DNA from: Elizabethkingia argenteiflava
GTDB lineage: Bacteria > Bacteroidota > Bacteroidia > Flavobacteriales > Weeksellaceae
Reading direction: 5' to 3'
DNA: 64,000 nucleotides
Assembly (NCBI RefSeq): GCF_009904105.1
Contig: NZ_JAAABJ010000518.1
Coordinates: 1-64,000, forward strand
The notes beneath the pieces are model-generated. The model saw only the letters and a program-made list of their open reading frames with translations, did not search any database and was not told the origin of the DNA. How positions within the stretch are numbered: the stretch's first letter is position 1; each line of letters opens with the position of its first letter. Shown here piece after piece: positions 44,345 through 54,722 of the stretch. The position numbers and the translations under genes were made by a program.

Positions 44345-46383
44345 TTCTTATTTTTGTAATAGTGAAGACCACATTCCAAGAATTTTTTAAATTCTTCCTT
44401 GGGCATATATCCTGATACAGGAGTGTTGATCACCTTTTGATCTGGGGAGACCAGTACATAATGAGGTTGGGAATTGTTATTAAAATTCACCTGTTGGAAC
44501 ATCGACCATTTATCTCCAATGGTTTTTATTTTCTTTTTTTGGCCGTTTCCCATATCGATAGTAGTTTGTTCGTTGGCAGGGAGTACTTCTTTATCGTCTA
44601 CATATACGGATGCCAAGACGACTTCCTCCTGAAGAAGTGGAAGAATATCAGGTTCGCTCCATACAAATTCTTCCATTTTTCGACAGTTTTCACAACCATA
44701 ACCCGTAAAGTCTATTAATACCGGTTTGTTTTCTTTTTGGGCTATTTCAATAGCTTTAAAATAGCTGTGTTCAGGTTTTAAGCCTAAAATTCCGTCTTTA
44801 TCACTTTTGTATAAGCTTATATTCATCGGAGGGAGAATACCGCTCAAGGTGTAGAGTCGGGGTTTCTCTGAAGGGAAAAGCCCTGGAATTAAGTAAAGAA
44901 TAAAACCTATACTTAATCCTCCCAATACTTTGCGGGTTATTGATATTTTTGGTTTTTTATCATCGTGAGGAAATCTTATTTTTCCAAACAGATAGGCTGC
45001 CAAACAAATACTGATTACAATCCAAAGCGCTATAAAAATTTCTCTCTTTAATAAAAATGTTTTCGAAACCAGATCTGCTTTAGACAGAAATTTTAAAGCT
45101 AAAGCTACTTCTATAAAACCTAAGACTACTTTTATCGTATTCATCCAGCCACCCGATTTCGGCAGGGCTTTTAGCGTCTGAGGGAATAAGGCCAATAAAC
45201 CGAAAACGATTGCCCAGGCCAATCCAAAACCCGCTAAGGCAAACGTGAGTAAAACCGGTATATTTCGTGCGCTGGAGGCTACACCTCCCAATAAACTCCC
45301 CAGGATAGGGCCGGTACATGAAAAGGAAACAATGACCAACGTAAGGGCCATGAAAAAAATACCGATAAGTCCACCGGCTTCTTCTGATTTTGAAGATTTG
45401 TTCACGATCCAGTGCGGAACTCTAATTTCGAAATAGCCGAAAAAACTGAAGGCAAAAAATAAAAATATAGCGAAGAAAAATAGATTCAACCATATATTGG
45501 TGGATATATCATTGAAAATATTCCCGCTAATACCATCAATAATATAAAATGGAATACTCAATGCAACGAAAATAATGAGGATAAAGAAGCCATAGATGAT
45601 CGCATTTCTTTTTCCTTTATTCGTATTATCAGCACTTTTGGTAAAAAAAGAGACTGTGAGAGGGATCATCGGAAAAACGCAGGGTGTCAATAGAGCGATT
45701 AAACCACCCAGAAATCCCAAAATAAATACCAGTCCGCTTCCTGAATCTTCTTTGATTTGCTCTGTGCCACAATCTACTAAAGGAGCTCTATAGTTGAGGC
45801 TGTTAATCTTAATGATGCCAGGCTTAAGACTAGATGCGTCCTCTGCATTAGTTTTAGCTGCTAGGGTTTCAGGGCTTATGATAGGTTCCGGCTTAGAATT
45901 AATATTTTTCTCCTCCACAGGAGTGGAGATAAAGCTGGGGATTTCCTTTTCGAACTCCAAGGTATTAGGAGCGAGGCAAACACGATCATTACAGGTTTGA
46001 AAGGTAATTTCCGTAGCCACTTTAGCGCCTTTCTTAGCATCTTTTAATTTGAATTTTTGGATAAATTTAGCAGTGTCAGCATAATATACGATCTGAACGC
46101 CGAAGGCCTCACTAAATTCTTCGATTTTTTTGCCTATTTCCCTAAATTTCCCTAGGATTTCAATATCTTTTGAAATGATATTCATCTCGGTAGGAATGCC
46201 GCTGTCAGGAGGTAAATCTTTTGAATACAGGTGCCAGCCTTTATCCATTTTAGCCGTGAGCACCGCTTCGTATTCAGTGTCATTGATTTTGTTGAGTTGG
46301 TAGTCCCATTTTACAACTTCCTTTACCTGAGCATTAAAGTTTGCAAATAGAAAGAATAAAAAAAGCCATAGACATTTTTTCAT
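44341..46383 (-). CDS. dsbD: Thiol:disulfide interchange protein DsbD
   Basis: 680 residues in three parts. The N-terminal periplasmic domain has TCNDRVC after a signal peptide (about 1-18). The membrane part (about 225-520) has the paired cysteines in LTPCVFPMIPLTVSFF and SCTGPILGSLLGG. The C-terminal thioredoxin domain has YGCENCRK. Passes electrons from cytoplasmic thioredoxin to the periplasm. Overlaps tilS by 4 nt, so they are translationally coupled. Confidence 0.95.
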   Translation of the reverse strand: MKKCLWLFLFFLFANFNAQVKEVVKWDYQLNKINDTEYEAVLTAKMDKGWHLYSKDLPPDSGIPTEMNIISKDIEILGKFREIGKKIEEFSEAFGVQIVYYADTAKFIQKFKLKDAKKGAKVATEITFQTCNDRVCLAPNTLEFEKEIPSFISTPVEEKNINSKPEPIISPETLAAKTNAEDASSLKPGIIKINSLNYRAPLVDCGTEQIKEDSGSGLVFILGFLGGLIALLTPCVFPMIPLTVSFFTKSADNTNKGKRNAIIYGFFILIIFVALSIPFYIIDGISGNIFNDISTNIWLNLFFFAIFLFFAFSFFGYFEIRVPHWIVNKSSKSEEAGGLIGIFFMALTLVIVSFSCTGPILGSLLGGVASSARNIPVLLTFALAGFGLAWAIVFGLLALFPQTLKALPKSGGWMNTIKVVLGFIEVALALKFLSKADLVSKTFLLKREIFIALWIVISICLAAYLFGKIRFPHDDKKPKISITRKVLGGLSIGFILYLIPGLFPSEKPRLYTLSGILPPMNISLYKSDKDGILGLKPEHSYFKAIEIAQKENKPVLIDFTGYGCENCRKMEEFVWSEPDILPLLQEEVVLASVYVDDKEVLPANEQTTIDMGNGQKKKIKTIGDKWSMFQQVNFNNNSQPHYVLVSPDQKVINTPVSGYMPKEEFKKFLECGLHYYKNKK

Positions 46384-47675
46384 AAGTATAAGTATATTTT
46401 TGGATGATTAGTTTTAGGTAGAAACCTTCTGTCCTGACGATGATTGATAATGCCAATAACCTGCTCTTTGGAGTCGGCTAACAACCATGTTTTTCGCCTA
46501 GCTAAAATAGACATTTTTTCGTCTTTAAAGAACTTTGAGATAGATTTTTTACCCGTCATGCCTTGGGGGTAAAAAAAATCTCCGACTTTTGCCTTTCTCA
46601 ACTTAAGAGGGAAAGCTATTTTTTCAGGATCGAGTTCCCAATATTTTTGATGGGTAGGCTTTTGCTCACACAGCAAGAGGGGTTGAGGAAAAGAGATTTG
46701 TTCATTTAGGTTGAGTATAATTTCGGAAGTGATTTCCGAGGTTATTTTCTCAGCTGTAGTTATGGTCAGTTCATTTCGATAGATAAATAAATGCCACTTG
46801 GTATTTTTAAACTGGCTACCTGAATGGGCGGAAAAAATCTTTTGTTGCTCTTTAGGGTTTGTAAATTCATATTTCTTTAAAATTTCATAACGTACAAATT
46901 CAGGCTGATCTGCTAATTTTTCTTTGTCTAATACGATTTCGTTAGGAGTTTGGGTCAGAGTGATTTCTTTTATAATTCGATCTAGTTGTTCTTCTATGAA
47001 AGCTTTCGCTTGTTTCAGGTGAGAAAGACTTCTGTCAAAATTGCTCCAAAAAGAAGGGTTGATTTTTTCTAGTTCCGGGGTAATATCGTGTCTGATTTGA
47101 TTGCGTAGATAATCTTTGCTTTGATTAGTATGGTCTTCTCTAAAACAGAGCTTTTTTTGTCGGGCAAAGTCATAAATTTCGTATTTGGTGTTGTGGAGTA
47201 GGGGGCGGAGGATTTGATTGCTATTTTCTGGAATCCCGCTTAAACCATTAATTCCTGAGGCTTTAGAGAGATTGATCAAGAAAGTTTCCAACTGATCATT
47301 CAAGTGGTGAGCCGTTACAATATAATCAAGCTTCTGTTTTTCTAATATTTCGAAGAAAAATCTATAACGAATCTTACGGGCCCAAAGCTCAATAGAATTT
47401 TTAGGTTTGTTGTCTCTATCAGATACCTTATAGAGGTGAAATTCAATGCTGTGTTGCCTGCAGAAATCTTCTACAAGCCATTGATCGAGATTGGAATCTT
47501 CTCCTCTTAAATGGTAGTTAACATGGGCGATCTCAAAAGGTATATGGGCTTCCAGAAACAAATATGAGAGTACCATGCTATCGGCTCCTCCACTGACAGC
47601 TAATAAGAATTTATGCTTTTCCAAGCGATTGCACAAGTGTTGTAGATGTTTTTTAAAAGATGTAAGCTCTATCAT
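46380..47675 (-). CDS. tilS: tRNA(Ile)-lysidine synthase
   Basis: 431 residues. PP-loop ATP motif SGGADS (28-33), the TAHHLNDQLETFLINL region, and C-terminal domains with KLRKAKVGDFFYPQG and KKSISKFFKDEKMS. Modifies C34 of the minor isoleucine tRNA so that it reads AUA; essential in most bacteria. A TAACTTTG -7 element sits 19 bp upstream. Confidence 0.96.
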   Translation of the reverse strand: MIELTSFKKHLQHLCNRLEKHKFLLAVSGGADSMVLSYLFLEAHIPFEIAHVNYHLRGEDSNLDQWLVEDFCRQHSIEFHLYKVSDRDNKPKNSIELWARKIRYRFFFEILEKQKLDYIVTAHHLNDQLETFLINLSKASGINGLSGIPENSNQILRPLLHNTKYEIYDFARQKKLCFREDHTNQSKDYLRNQIRHDITPELEKINPSFWSNFDRSLSHLKQAKAFIEEQLDRIIKEITLTQTPNEIVLDKEKLADQPEFVRYEILKKYEFTNPKEQQKIFSAHSGSQFKNTKWHLFIYRNELTITTAEKITSEITSEIILNLNEQISFPQPLLLCEQKPTHQKYWELDPEKIAFPLKLRKAKVGDFFYPQGMTGKKSISKFFKDEKMSILARRKTWLLADSKEQVIGIINHRQDRRFLPKTNHPKIYLYL

Positions 47676-47694
47676 AACAGATCACAAAGTTAGG

Positions 47695-47702
47695 ATTTTG
47701 AT
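47695..47702 (-). promoter_or_regulatory. -7 element of tilS-dsbD
   Basis: TAACTTTG on the minus strand, 19 bp before the tilS ATG. Confidence 0.5.
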
Positions 47703-47815
47703 AGTTGAAAAAATAATCTGAAATTTGGAAAACGTTTTTTCTTATACACAGCTATGGATAGAGTGTTTATAAAAAAACGAAATCTAGTATAATGGTGTTT
47801 AAATAATAATATAAA

Positions 47816-48463
47816 ATGGCAATATTTGAAGAAAAATTCCCAGAAATAGAAAGATATATGGAGGATAACGCTTCTGCTGAACCCGATATTTTAAAAAGCT
47901 TGAGAAGGGAGACCTTTCAAAAAACTACCCAGCCTCATATGATATCAGGATATTTGCAGGGCAGATTTCTCAGTATTTTTTCTCATTTGTTAAAACCTAA
48001 GAATATTCTTGAGATAGGTACTTTTACAGGCTATGCTACCTTAAGTTTGGCGGAGGGGTTGGCAGAAGGAGGTACTATTTATACTTTGGATAAAAATGAA
48101 GATTTATCCTATCTGCCTAAGAAATATTTTGAGCAAAGCGAATATGCAAATCAGATTAAATTTATCTTAGGAGATGCGCGTGAAGAAATCCAAAAGATCA
48201 ATGAGATTTTTGATCTGGTATTTTTAGATGCAGATAAAGAAAGTTATGTAGACTATATCCGGTTAATAAAGCCTAAACTCCGAAAAGGAGGCGTGATATT
48301 AATAGATAATGTGTTGTGGTATGGAAAGGTCATAGAAGAAAATCCAAAAGATAAATCGACTCAGCAAATAAAACTTGTTAATAAAGTGGTTACAGAAGAC
48401 CCCGATTTCGAAAATGTAATTTTACCTTTGCGCGATGGTGTGCATTTAATTAGAAAAAAATAA
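47816..48463 (+). CDS. Class I SAM-dependent O-methyltransferase
   Basis: 215 residues. LEIGTFTGYATLSLAEGL (the SAM loop), DLVFLDADKESY (metal site) and GGVILIDNVLWYGKV are typical of the catechol-O-methyltransferase-like/CCoAMT family with divalent metal. Physiological substrate unknown. Its stop codon overlaps the ATG of the NlpC/P60 gene by one base, so the two are coupled. Confidence 0.87.
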   Translation: MAIFEEKFPEIERYMEDNASAEPDILKSLRRETFQKTTQPHMISGYLQGRFLSIFSHLLKPKNILEIGTFTGYATLSLAEGLAEGGTIYTLDKNEDLSYLPKKYFEQSEYANQIKFILGDAREEIQKINEIFDLVFLDADKESYVDYIRLIKPKLRKGGVILIDNVLWYGKVIEENPKDKSTQQIKLVNKVVTEDPDFENVILPLRDGVHLIRKK

Positions 48464-49200
48464 TGAATAAGGGAATTTGTAACGTTTCTGTGGCTCCAGT
48501 AAGAGCAGATACAACCGACACTTCTGAAATTATTACCGAAATATTATATGGGGAAAGCGCTGATATTTTAGAGTTTCAGCGGAATTGGGTGAAAATAAAA
48601 ATGCATTACGATGGCTATGAGGGCTGGATGGATGTCAAGCAGGTTACTTTAATAGAAGATGATTTTCTTGCTAAAAGAAAAACCTATCTGATTGCAGAAC
48701 CTTTCCAGTCTTATGTTCAGGATAGCGGAAAAATATTGTTATCCATAGGTTCAGAGGTTTCTTTTTATACAATATATGCAAAAAGATCTCCAAAAAGAGG
48801 GATTAATCTGCGTCAAAGTATTGTGGAAACGGCTCAAGAGTTCCTTAATGTACCTTATCGGTGGGGAGGTAAGAGTTTTTTTGGAATCGATTGTTCTGGT
48901 TTGGTACAATTGGTATTAAAGATACACGGTATTAAGATGCCTAGAGATGCTTATCAACAAGCGGAAAGAGGTATTCCGCTAAGTTTTGTAGAGGAATCTC
49001 AGCCTGGTGATTTGGCTTTTTTCGAAAATCCAGAAGGGCGCATTATTCATGTGGGTTTTATGCTGGAAAATAGTGATATTATCCATGCCCACGGAAAGGT
49101 CCGTATCGACAGTTTAGATTCTTTGGGCATTTTTAATCAAGAACAGAATAAACATACCCATAAGCTAAGGTTTATTCGCAATATTTTAGACGAGTGCTAG
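48463..49200 (+). CDS. NlpC/P60 peptidase with SH3-like domain
   Basis: 245 residues. N-terminal bacterial SH3-like region (about 1-105) and a C40 cysteine peptidase domain with C144 in GIDCSGLVQ, H196 in RIIHVGF and H208 in IIHAHGKV. There is no signal peptide, which points to a cytoplasmic murein peptide hydrolase (like dipeptidyl-peptidase VI/YkfC), cutting L-Ala-gamma-D-Glu peptides in cell-wall recycling. Coupled to the methyltransferase by a 1-nt overlap. Confidence 0.86.
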   Translation: MNKGICNVSVAPVRADTTDTSEIITEILYGESADILEFQRNWVKIKMHYDGYEGWMDVKQVTLIEDDFLAKRKTYLIAEPFQSYVQDSGKILLSIGSEVSFYTIYAKRSPKRGINLRQSIVETAQEFLNVPYRWGGKSFFGIDCSGLVQLVLKIHGIKMPRDAYQQAERGIPLSFVEESQPGDLAFFENPEGRIIHVGFMLENSDIIHAHGKVRIDSLDSLGIFNQEQNKHTHKLRFIRNILDEC

Positions 49201-49264
49201 GAAGTGTTAGGAAGAGGCTTTCTCAAAAGCCTGAGCGATTACAGATTAAAAGGTACCACTTATA

Positions 49265-50506
49265 ATGTTTTTTTTATACGATGTATTTATCTTCTTGATG
49301 GTTTTCCTCATGAAGATTCTTTCTCACTTTAATGAAAAAATGAGAAAGGGAGTAGAGGGTAGAAAGGAGGCTTTATCCAGAGTACAACAAAATTTTTCTA
49401 CAAAAGATAAAGTAATCTGGATGCATGCGGCCAGTCTTGGCGAATATGAGCAGGGGCTGCCTGTTTTGGAAAAATTAAAAATACAACGTCCGGACTGTAA
49501 AATATTAATTACTTTCTTTTCACCTTCGGGCTATGAGCATGTGGTGAAGAGAAAGCATATTGCAGATGTTATATGCTATTTGCCTTTTGATCAGAAGGGG
49601 GCTATCCGGGATTTTGTAAATTCGTTTCAGCCTGTTGTGTTTTTTACAGTTAAATACGATTTTTGGTATCGATTATTAGAGACTTTGAAGAGGAAAAAAA
49701 TCCCTGTATATGTAGTTTCTGCTTTATTTTACCAAAGGCAAATATTCTTTAGTGCGAAGGGCAAATTTTTCGTAAACCAGCTCAAGAAAAACATAGATTT
49801 ATTTTTTCATCAGACAACAGATTCTTTAAAAAAGGCCCAGTCTATAGGTTTGTATAATTCATTGTACACAGGAGACACCCGTTTTGAGAGGGTGAAGAGC
49901 AATGTCCAGAACTTTTCAAAAATCCCTTGGATTCAGGACTTTGTTTGTGGCAAGCCAGTGGTCGTCGTTGGAAGTTCCTGGGAGACTGAAGAGACCTTGG
50001 TCGAAAAACTGCTCACTGCTTGCACATCGGTTAAAGTGATTTTAGCTCCTCACGATATCAAGCGTGCACCCCATATTCAAAAACATTTTCAAGACAAAGC
50101 TCTGAGGTATAGTCAATTAGAAGAGTATTGGACGTCGGTACAGGATTATCCAATTCTGATTATAGATAATATAGGAATGCTCTCGCGATTATATTATTAC
50201 GCTGATATTGCGGTTGTAGGTGGAGGTTTTCACAGTGCAGGCTTACATAATATCTTAGAAGCTGCGGGCTTTGCTATTCCTGTAGTATTTGGAAATCATT
50301 ATCGTAAGAATCCGGAGGCAGATGCTTTAATCCGGGCAGCAGCTGCTAAGAGTTTTGCCGATGCAGAGCAAGCGGCTCTTTTTATTCAGCGTTTATTAGA
50401 GGATGGGGGGCTTAGGAAAAAAATGGCACTTCAAGCTAAAGTATTTATAGAAGAGCAGCCTAAAGCTACGGTGGCCATTTTAAGAGAAATGCAGCTTTTA
50501 GATTAA
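49265..50506 (+). CDS. kdtA: 3-deoxy-D-manno-octulosonic acid transferase
   Basis: 413 residues with an N-terminal membrane anchor (about 3-22). VIWMHAASLGEYEQGLPVLEKL contains the family catalytic glutamate, and FTVKYDFWYRLLETLKRKKIPVYVVSA and VVGGGFHSAGLHNILEAAGFAIPVVFG are diagnostic. Transfers Kdo to lipid A precursor at the inner membrane, showing that the organism makes LPS or lipooligosaccharide. Lies 64 bp after the NlpC/P60 gene. Confidence 0.92.
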   Translation: MFFLYDVFIFLMVFLMKILSHFNEKMRKGVEGRKEALSRVQQNFSTKDKVIWMHAASLGEYEQGLPVLEKLKIQRPDCKILITFFSPSGYEHVVKRKHIADVICYLPFDQKGAIRDFVNSFQPVVFFTVKYDFWYRLLETLKRKKIPVYVVSALFYQRQIFFSAKGKFFVNQLKKNIDLFFHQTTDSLKKAQSIGLYNSLYTGDTRFERVKSNVQNFSKIPWIQDFVCGKPVVVVGSSWETEETLVEKLLTACTSVKVILAPHDIKRAPHIQKHFQDKALRYSQLEEYWTSVQDYPILIIDNIGMLSRLYYYADIAVVGGGFHSAGLHNILEAAGFAIPVVFGNHYRKNPEADALIRAAAAKSFADAEQAALFIQRLLEDGGLRKKMALQAKVFIEEQPKATVAILREMQLLD

Positions 50507-50582
50507 AGGGCTTTCAATCTTGGCAAAAGAAAGCTCATCCGTTTTTCACTTTATGTTTTTGGGCTCTATACAAAACAGTCTC

Positions 50583-50611
50583 TTGTTTTTGTGTTTTATA
50601 TCGTATTTTTG
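50583..50611 (+). promoter_or_regulatory. Promoter of leuS
   Basis: TTG, 18 nt, TATTTTTG, about 35 nt upstream of the leuS start. Confidence 0.6.
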
Positions 50612-50646
50612 TGAGAACTTAATTTTTAACAAAATTTCATAAAATA

Positions 50647-53466
50647 GTGTATTACGATCATAAGTATATTGAAAGTAAGTGGCAGCAATATTGGGCTGAT
50701 AACCAAACTTATAGAACGGAGGCAAAATCTGATAAACCTAAATATTATGTACTTGATATGTTTCCTTATCCTTCAGGAGCGGGATTACATGTGGGACACC
50801 CTTTAGGTTATATTGCTTCGGATATTGTAAGTCGCTATAAAAGGCATCAAGGTTTTAATGTTTTACATCCTATAGGTTATGATAGTTTTGGTCTGCCTGC
50901 CGAGCAATATGCCATTCAGACGGGGCAACATCCTGCGATTACGACTGAAGAAAATATAAACCGTTATGAAAAGCAGATGAGGCGCATTGGCTTTTCTTTT
51001 GATTGGTCAAGGCAATTTCGTACATCGGATGCTGCTTATTATAAATTTACGCAAAGGATTTTTATAGAGCTTTTTCATTCTTGGTATAATCGTGATACAG
51101 ATAAAGCAGAACCTATAGAGACGCTGGTAAAGCATCTCTCTGAAAAAGGGACAGCATGTTTAAATGCTGTAGAAACAGAAGCCTTGTGTTTCAGTGCCTC
51201 AGAGTGGTGCACACAACCTGAGAAAAGAAAACAAGAAATTTTATTGAATTATCGTTTGGCTTTTCGAGCAGAAACCAGTGTGAATTGGTGTCCGGCTTTG
51301 GGTACAGTATTGGCAAATGATGAGGTGGTTAATGGTAAATCGGAGCGTGGAGGCTATCCTGTTTATCAGAAGAAAATGATGCAGTGGAGTATGCGGATTA
51401 CGGCTTATTCGGAAAGACTGCTGCAGGGATTAAAAAAAATAGACTGGCCACAGCCTTTGAAAGATACTCAGGAGTATTGGATTGGTAAATCTCAGGGGGC
51501 CGAAATTAATTTTAAAATTGAAAATTCTCAGCTGCAATTAAAGGTTTTCACCACACGTCCCGATACTATATTTGGCACTACTTTTATTGTGCTGGCTCCT
51601 GAGAGTCCTTTGGTAAATGCTATTACTACAGATTCACAAAGAGAGGAAATACAGAACTATATAAAGCAAACTTCTCTAAAATCAGAAAGAGATAGAATGG
51701 CGGATGTAAAAAATGCATCGGGGGCTTTTACGGGTGCCTATGCTTTGCATCCCTTCACTGGAAAAAAACTCCCAATTTATATAGCTGATTATGTATTGAT
51801 GGGCTATGGAACAGGAACGGTTATGGCTGTACCTGCTCATGATGAGCGGGATCACCGCTTTGCCAAGAAATTTGGATTGGAGATTGTTGAAGTGATTGAA
51901 GGAGGCGAAAATATCCAAGAAGAAGCTTTTGTGGAAAAGAACGGGGTATGTATTAACTCAGATTTTTTGAATGGATTAACCTATGAGTCTGCAAAAGAAA
52001 AAATAACAACCGAAGTTGTGAAAAGGGGACTAGGGGAAGCTAAGACCCATTATCGTCAGAGAGATGCTATTTTCTCACGACAACGTTACTGGGGAGAGCC
52101 TATACCGATTTATTATAAAGATGAGGTTCCTTATACCCTACCTGTTTCAGCATTGCCTTTGCGTTTGCCCGAGGTAGAGAAATATTTACCTACCGAAGCC
52201 GGAGACCCTCCTTTGGGCAATGCCAGGCAATATGCGTGGGATGAAGTCAAGCAACAAGTGGTAAACACCCATCTTATCGATGGTAAAACCGTGTTTCCGC
52301 TGGAGCTGAGCACGATGCCAGGTTGGGCGGGGAGTTCTTGGTATTTTCTTCGCTATATGGATCCTCACAACGATACTCATTTTATAGCTAAGGAAATGAG
52401 TGAATATTGGGGCCAAGTCGATTTGTATATGGGGGGGAGTGAACATGCTACCGGGCACTTATTGTATTCCCGTTTTTGGAATAAATTTCTTAAAGATAGG
52501 GGTTATATAACACAGGAGGAGCCTTTTCAAAAACTTATTAATCAAGGGATGATTTTGGGAATGAGCGCTTTTGTATTTAGAATTGAAGGCACCAATCAAT
52601 ATGTATCCAAAAATTTAGCTAAAGATTATGTTACCCAAAAGTTACATGTGGATGTTGCTTTACTAAAGGGGGCTACGGATGAACTGGATACTGAAGCCTT
52701 TAAAAAATGGAGACCTGAATTTAAAAACGCTGAATTTATTTTAGAGCAAGATACAAAGTATATCACAGGGCGAGAAGTAGAAAAGATGTCCAAGTCTAAA
52801 TTCAATGTAGTGAACCCAGATGATATTTGTGAAGAATACGGAGCAGACTGCCTTCGTTTATATGAAATGTTTTTAGGGCCCTTAGAGCAATCCAAGCCAT
52901 GGAATACACAAGGACTAAGTGGGGTGTATGGTTTTCTTAAGCGTTTTTGGAATCTCTATTTTGATGCTGATGATCAATTTAGAGTAACTGACGAAGCGCC
53001 TACTAAGGAAGAATACAGGACCTTACATACTTTAATACAAAAAGTAGGTTTTGATATTGAGAATTTCTCTTTTAACACCTCTGTAAGTTCATTTATGATT
53101 GCGGTGAATGAGTTTACTAGGCTTAAAACCCATAAACGACAGATTCTAGAGCCCTTAGCTATTATTCTTTCTCCCTATGCACCGCATATTACCGAAGAAA
53201 TATGGGAACGATTGGGACATCAGGAGAGTATAGAATATGCGGCGTTCCCTACTTTCAACGCCCAATATCTGGCTTTAGATGAAATAGAATATCCTGTGAG
53301 TTTTAATGGTAAGATGCGTTTTAAAATAGCCCTGCCGGCAAACCTGACACCACAGGAAGTAGAACAAGCCGTATTCCAGCATGAGAAAACAATTGAGGCG
53401 CTTAATGGTAAACATCCTAAAAAAGTAATTGTGGTTCTCAATAAAATTGTTAATTTCGTTGTTTAG
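50647..53466 (+). CDS. leuS: Leucyl-tRNA synthetase
   Basis: 939 residues, GTG start (GTG TAT TAC GAT CAT). Class I motifs: FPYPSGAGLHVGHPLG near residue 38-53 and KMSKSKFN near 716. Longer than E. coli LeuS (860). The extra length includes about 50 residues near 150-200 (after SWYNRDTDKA) and about 80 residues just before the KMSKS loop. Such extensions are, to my knowledge, usual in Bacteroidota. The editing domain (about 230-420) is present. Confidence 0.97.
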   Translation: MYYDHKYIESKWQQYWADNQTYRTEAKSDKPKYYVLDMFPYPSGAGLHVGHPLGYIASDIVSRYKRHQGFNVLHPIGYDSFGLPAEQYAIQTGQHPAITTEENINRYEKQMRRIGFSFDWSRQFRTSDAAYYKFTQRIFIELFHSWYNRDTDKAEPIETLVKHLSEKGTACLNAVETEALCFSASEWCTQPEKRKQEILLNYRLAFRAETSVNWCPALGTVLANDEVVNGKSERGGYPVYQKKMMQWSMRITAYSERLLQGLKKIDWPQPLKDTQEYWIGKSQGAEINFKIENSQLQLKVFTTRPDTIFGTTFIVLAPESPLVNAITTDSQREEIQNYIKQTSLKSERDRMADVKNASGAFTGAYALHPFTGKKLPIYIADYVLMGYGTGTVMAVPAHDERDHRFAKKFGLEIVEVIEGGENIQEEAFVEKNGVCINSDFLNGLTYESAKEKITTEVVKRGLGEAKTHYRQRDAIFSRQRYWGEPIPIYYKDEVPYTLPVSALPLRLPEVEKYLPTEAGDPPLGNARQYAWDEVKQQVVNTHLIDGKTVFPLELSTMPGWAGSSWYFLRYMDPHNDTHFIAKEMSEYWGQVDLYMGGSEHATGHLLYSRFWNKFLKDRGYITQEEPFQKLINQGMILGMSAFVFRIEGTNQYVSKNLAKDYVTQKLHVDVALLKGATDELDTEAFKKWRPEFKNAEFILEQDTKYITGREVEKMSKSKFNVVNPDDICEEYGADCLRLYEMFLGPLEQSKPWNTQGLSGVYGFLKRFWNLYFDADDQFRVTDEAPTKEEYRTLHTLIQKVGFDIENFSFNTSVSSFMIAVNEFTRLKTHKRQILEPLAIILSPYAPHITEEIWERLGHQESIEYAAFPTFNAQYLALDEIEYPVSFNGKMRFKIALPANLTPQEVEQAVFQHEKTIEALNGKHPKKVIVVLNKIVNFVV

Positions 53467-53785
53467 TGAAAGGCAAGCATATAAGCAGTTGTTTGATCAT
53501 AAAAAGCAGAGGTACATAGAGGCAAATGAAGAAAAATTAATATTAATTTATTCGTAAAAAAACAGGTTGTTTTTTTTATATTTTTAAATGATTCTGACTT
53601 TTTTAACAAATTTATACTTGTATTTTAGACCGAAATATTATTCGAATCCCTTAAGGGTATTTGAAAAAAAAGCTAAAATTATGATTATTCATGTTCTATC
53701 TTGCATTTTTCAATAAAAAAACTTTATTTTACAACTTTAAAATATTAAATACTATACATAATTAAATAAATAATTTTAGATTGAT
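53467..53785. other. Intergenic region between leuS and exbB
   Basis: Holds a weak terminator (53556-53576) and a CCCTTAAGGG palindrome (53650-53659) with partly symmetrical flanks. No gene and no clear TAnnTTTG promoter for exbB were seen. Confidence 0.5.
53556..53577 (+). terminator. Possible terminator of leuS
   Basis: Stem AAAAAAAC with GTTTTTTT, 5-nt loop AGGTT, then T residues. It lies about 90 bp after the stop and the stem is nearly all A-T, so confidence is moderate. Confidence 0.5.
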
Positions 53786-54652
53786 ATGGAAATGAATGTT
53801 TCAAACACCGAGCAAGAAGTTGTTGCTAAAAAGAAAGCAGGCCTCAATCCTGCAATTGTAATTCCAATTCTGCTCGTCATCGGGATCGCTATTTACGTAT
53901 TTATTTTAGGGAACCCAGGCAATTTTAAAGCAGATGCGGCATTGGACGGAGAAACCTCTGTAGCTTTAGCTAATATTGAATCGAAAAAACTTCACCCCGA
54001 ATCTTTTATGGGGATTATCTACATGGGGGGGCCTATCGTACCCATCCTGATTACTTTTATGATAACTGTAATCGTATTCTCATTCGAAAGATTTTTTATC
54101 ATTAATAGAGCCGCAGGAACGGGTAATCTCGATAATTTTGTGAACAACATCAGAACTTACCTTAATAGAGAAGAGATTAATGGAGCCTTACAAGAATGTG
54201 ATGTACAGCAAGGATCTGTAGGGAATGTTGTTAAAGAAGGTCTTGTAACCTATAAGGCACTTCAAAATGATGATACCATGAATAAAGAGCAAAAACTTGC
54301 CGCTTTGGGTAAAGCTTTAGAAGAGGCCACAACGCTTGAAATGCCTATGCTTGAAAAAAACATGATGATTCTTTCCACGTTGGGAACAGTTGCCACCTTA
54401 GTAGCGCTTTTAGGTACCGTAATTGGGATGATTAAAGCCTTCTTTGCTTTAGGTTCAGGAGGAGGCACCCCAGATGCTGCTGCATTATCCATCGGTATTT
54501 CTGAAGCATTGATTAATACCGCTTTGGGTATTGGTACTTCGGCTGTTGCAATTATCCTTTACAACTTCTTTACTTCTAAAATTGATGGGCTGACATACAA
54601 AATCGATGAAATCGGAATGAGTATCCAGCAGTCTTTCGCTGAATATAATTAA
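53786..54652 (+). CDS. exbB: ExbB/MotA/TolQ-type proton channel
   Basis: 288 residues. A hydrophobic anchor at about 24-44, a second at about 77-97, and a paired C-terminal membrane hairpin (about 190-260, with STLGTVATLVALLGTVIGMIKAFF and ISEALINTALGIGTSAVAIIL) that carries the family signature. Forms the inner-membrane proton channel that drives TonB. First gene of the exbB-exbD-exbD-tonB operon. Confidence 0.95.
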   Translation: MEMNVSNTEQEVVAKKKAGLNPAIVIPILLVIGIAIYVFILGNPGNFKADAALDGETSVALANIESKKLHPESFMGIIYMGGPIVPILITFMITVIVFSFERFFIINRAAGTGNLDNFVNNIRTYLNREEINGALQECDVQQGSVGNVVKEGLVTYKALQNDDTMNKEQKLAALGKALEEATTLEMPMLEKNMMILSTLGTVATLVALLGTVIGMIKAFFALGSGGGTPDAAALSIGISEALINTALGIGTSAVAIILYNFFTSKIDGLTYKIDEIGMSIQQSFAEYN

Positions 54653-54722
54653 TATTTAGTTAGGGATTGTTGGCGATGATTATGCCGAATTTTGTATAAG
54701 TTTAATATAATAAAGAATAATA

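Noticed and set aside
44274-44372. 33-residue extension of the alpha/beta hydrolase
   Set aside because: It crosses the dsbD terminator hairpin; the domain starts at MLHYEISG.
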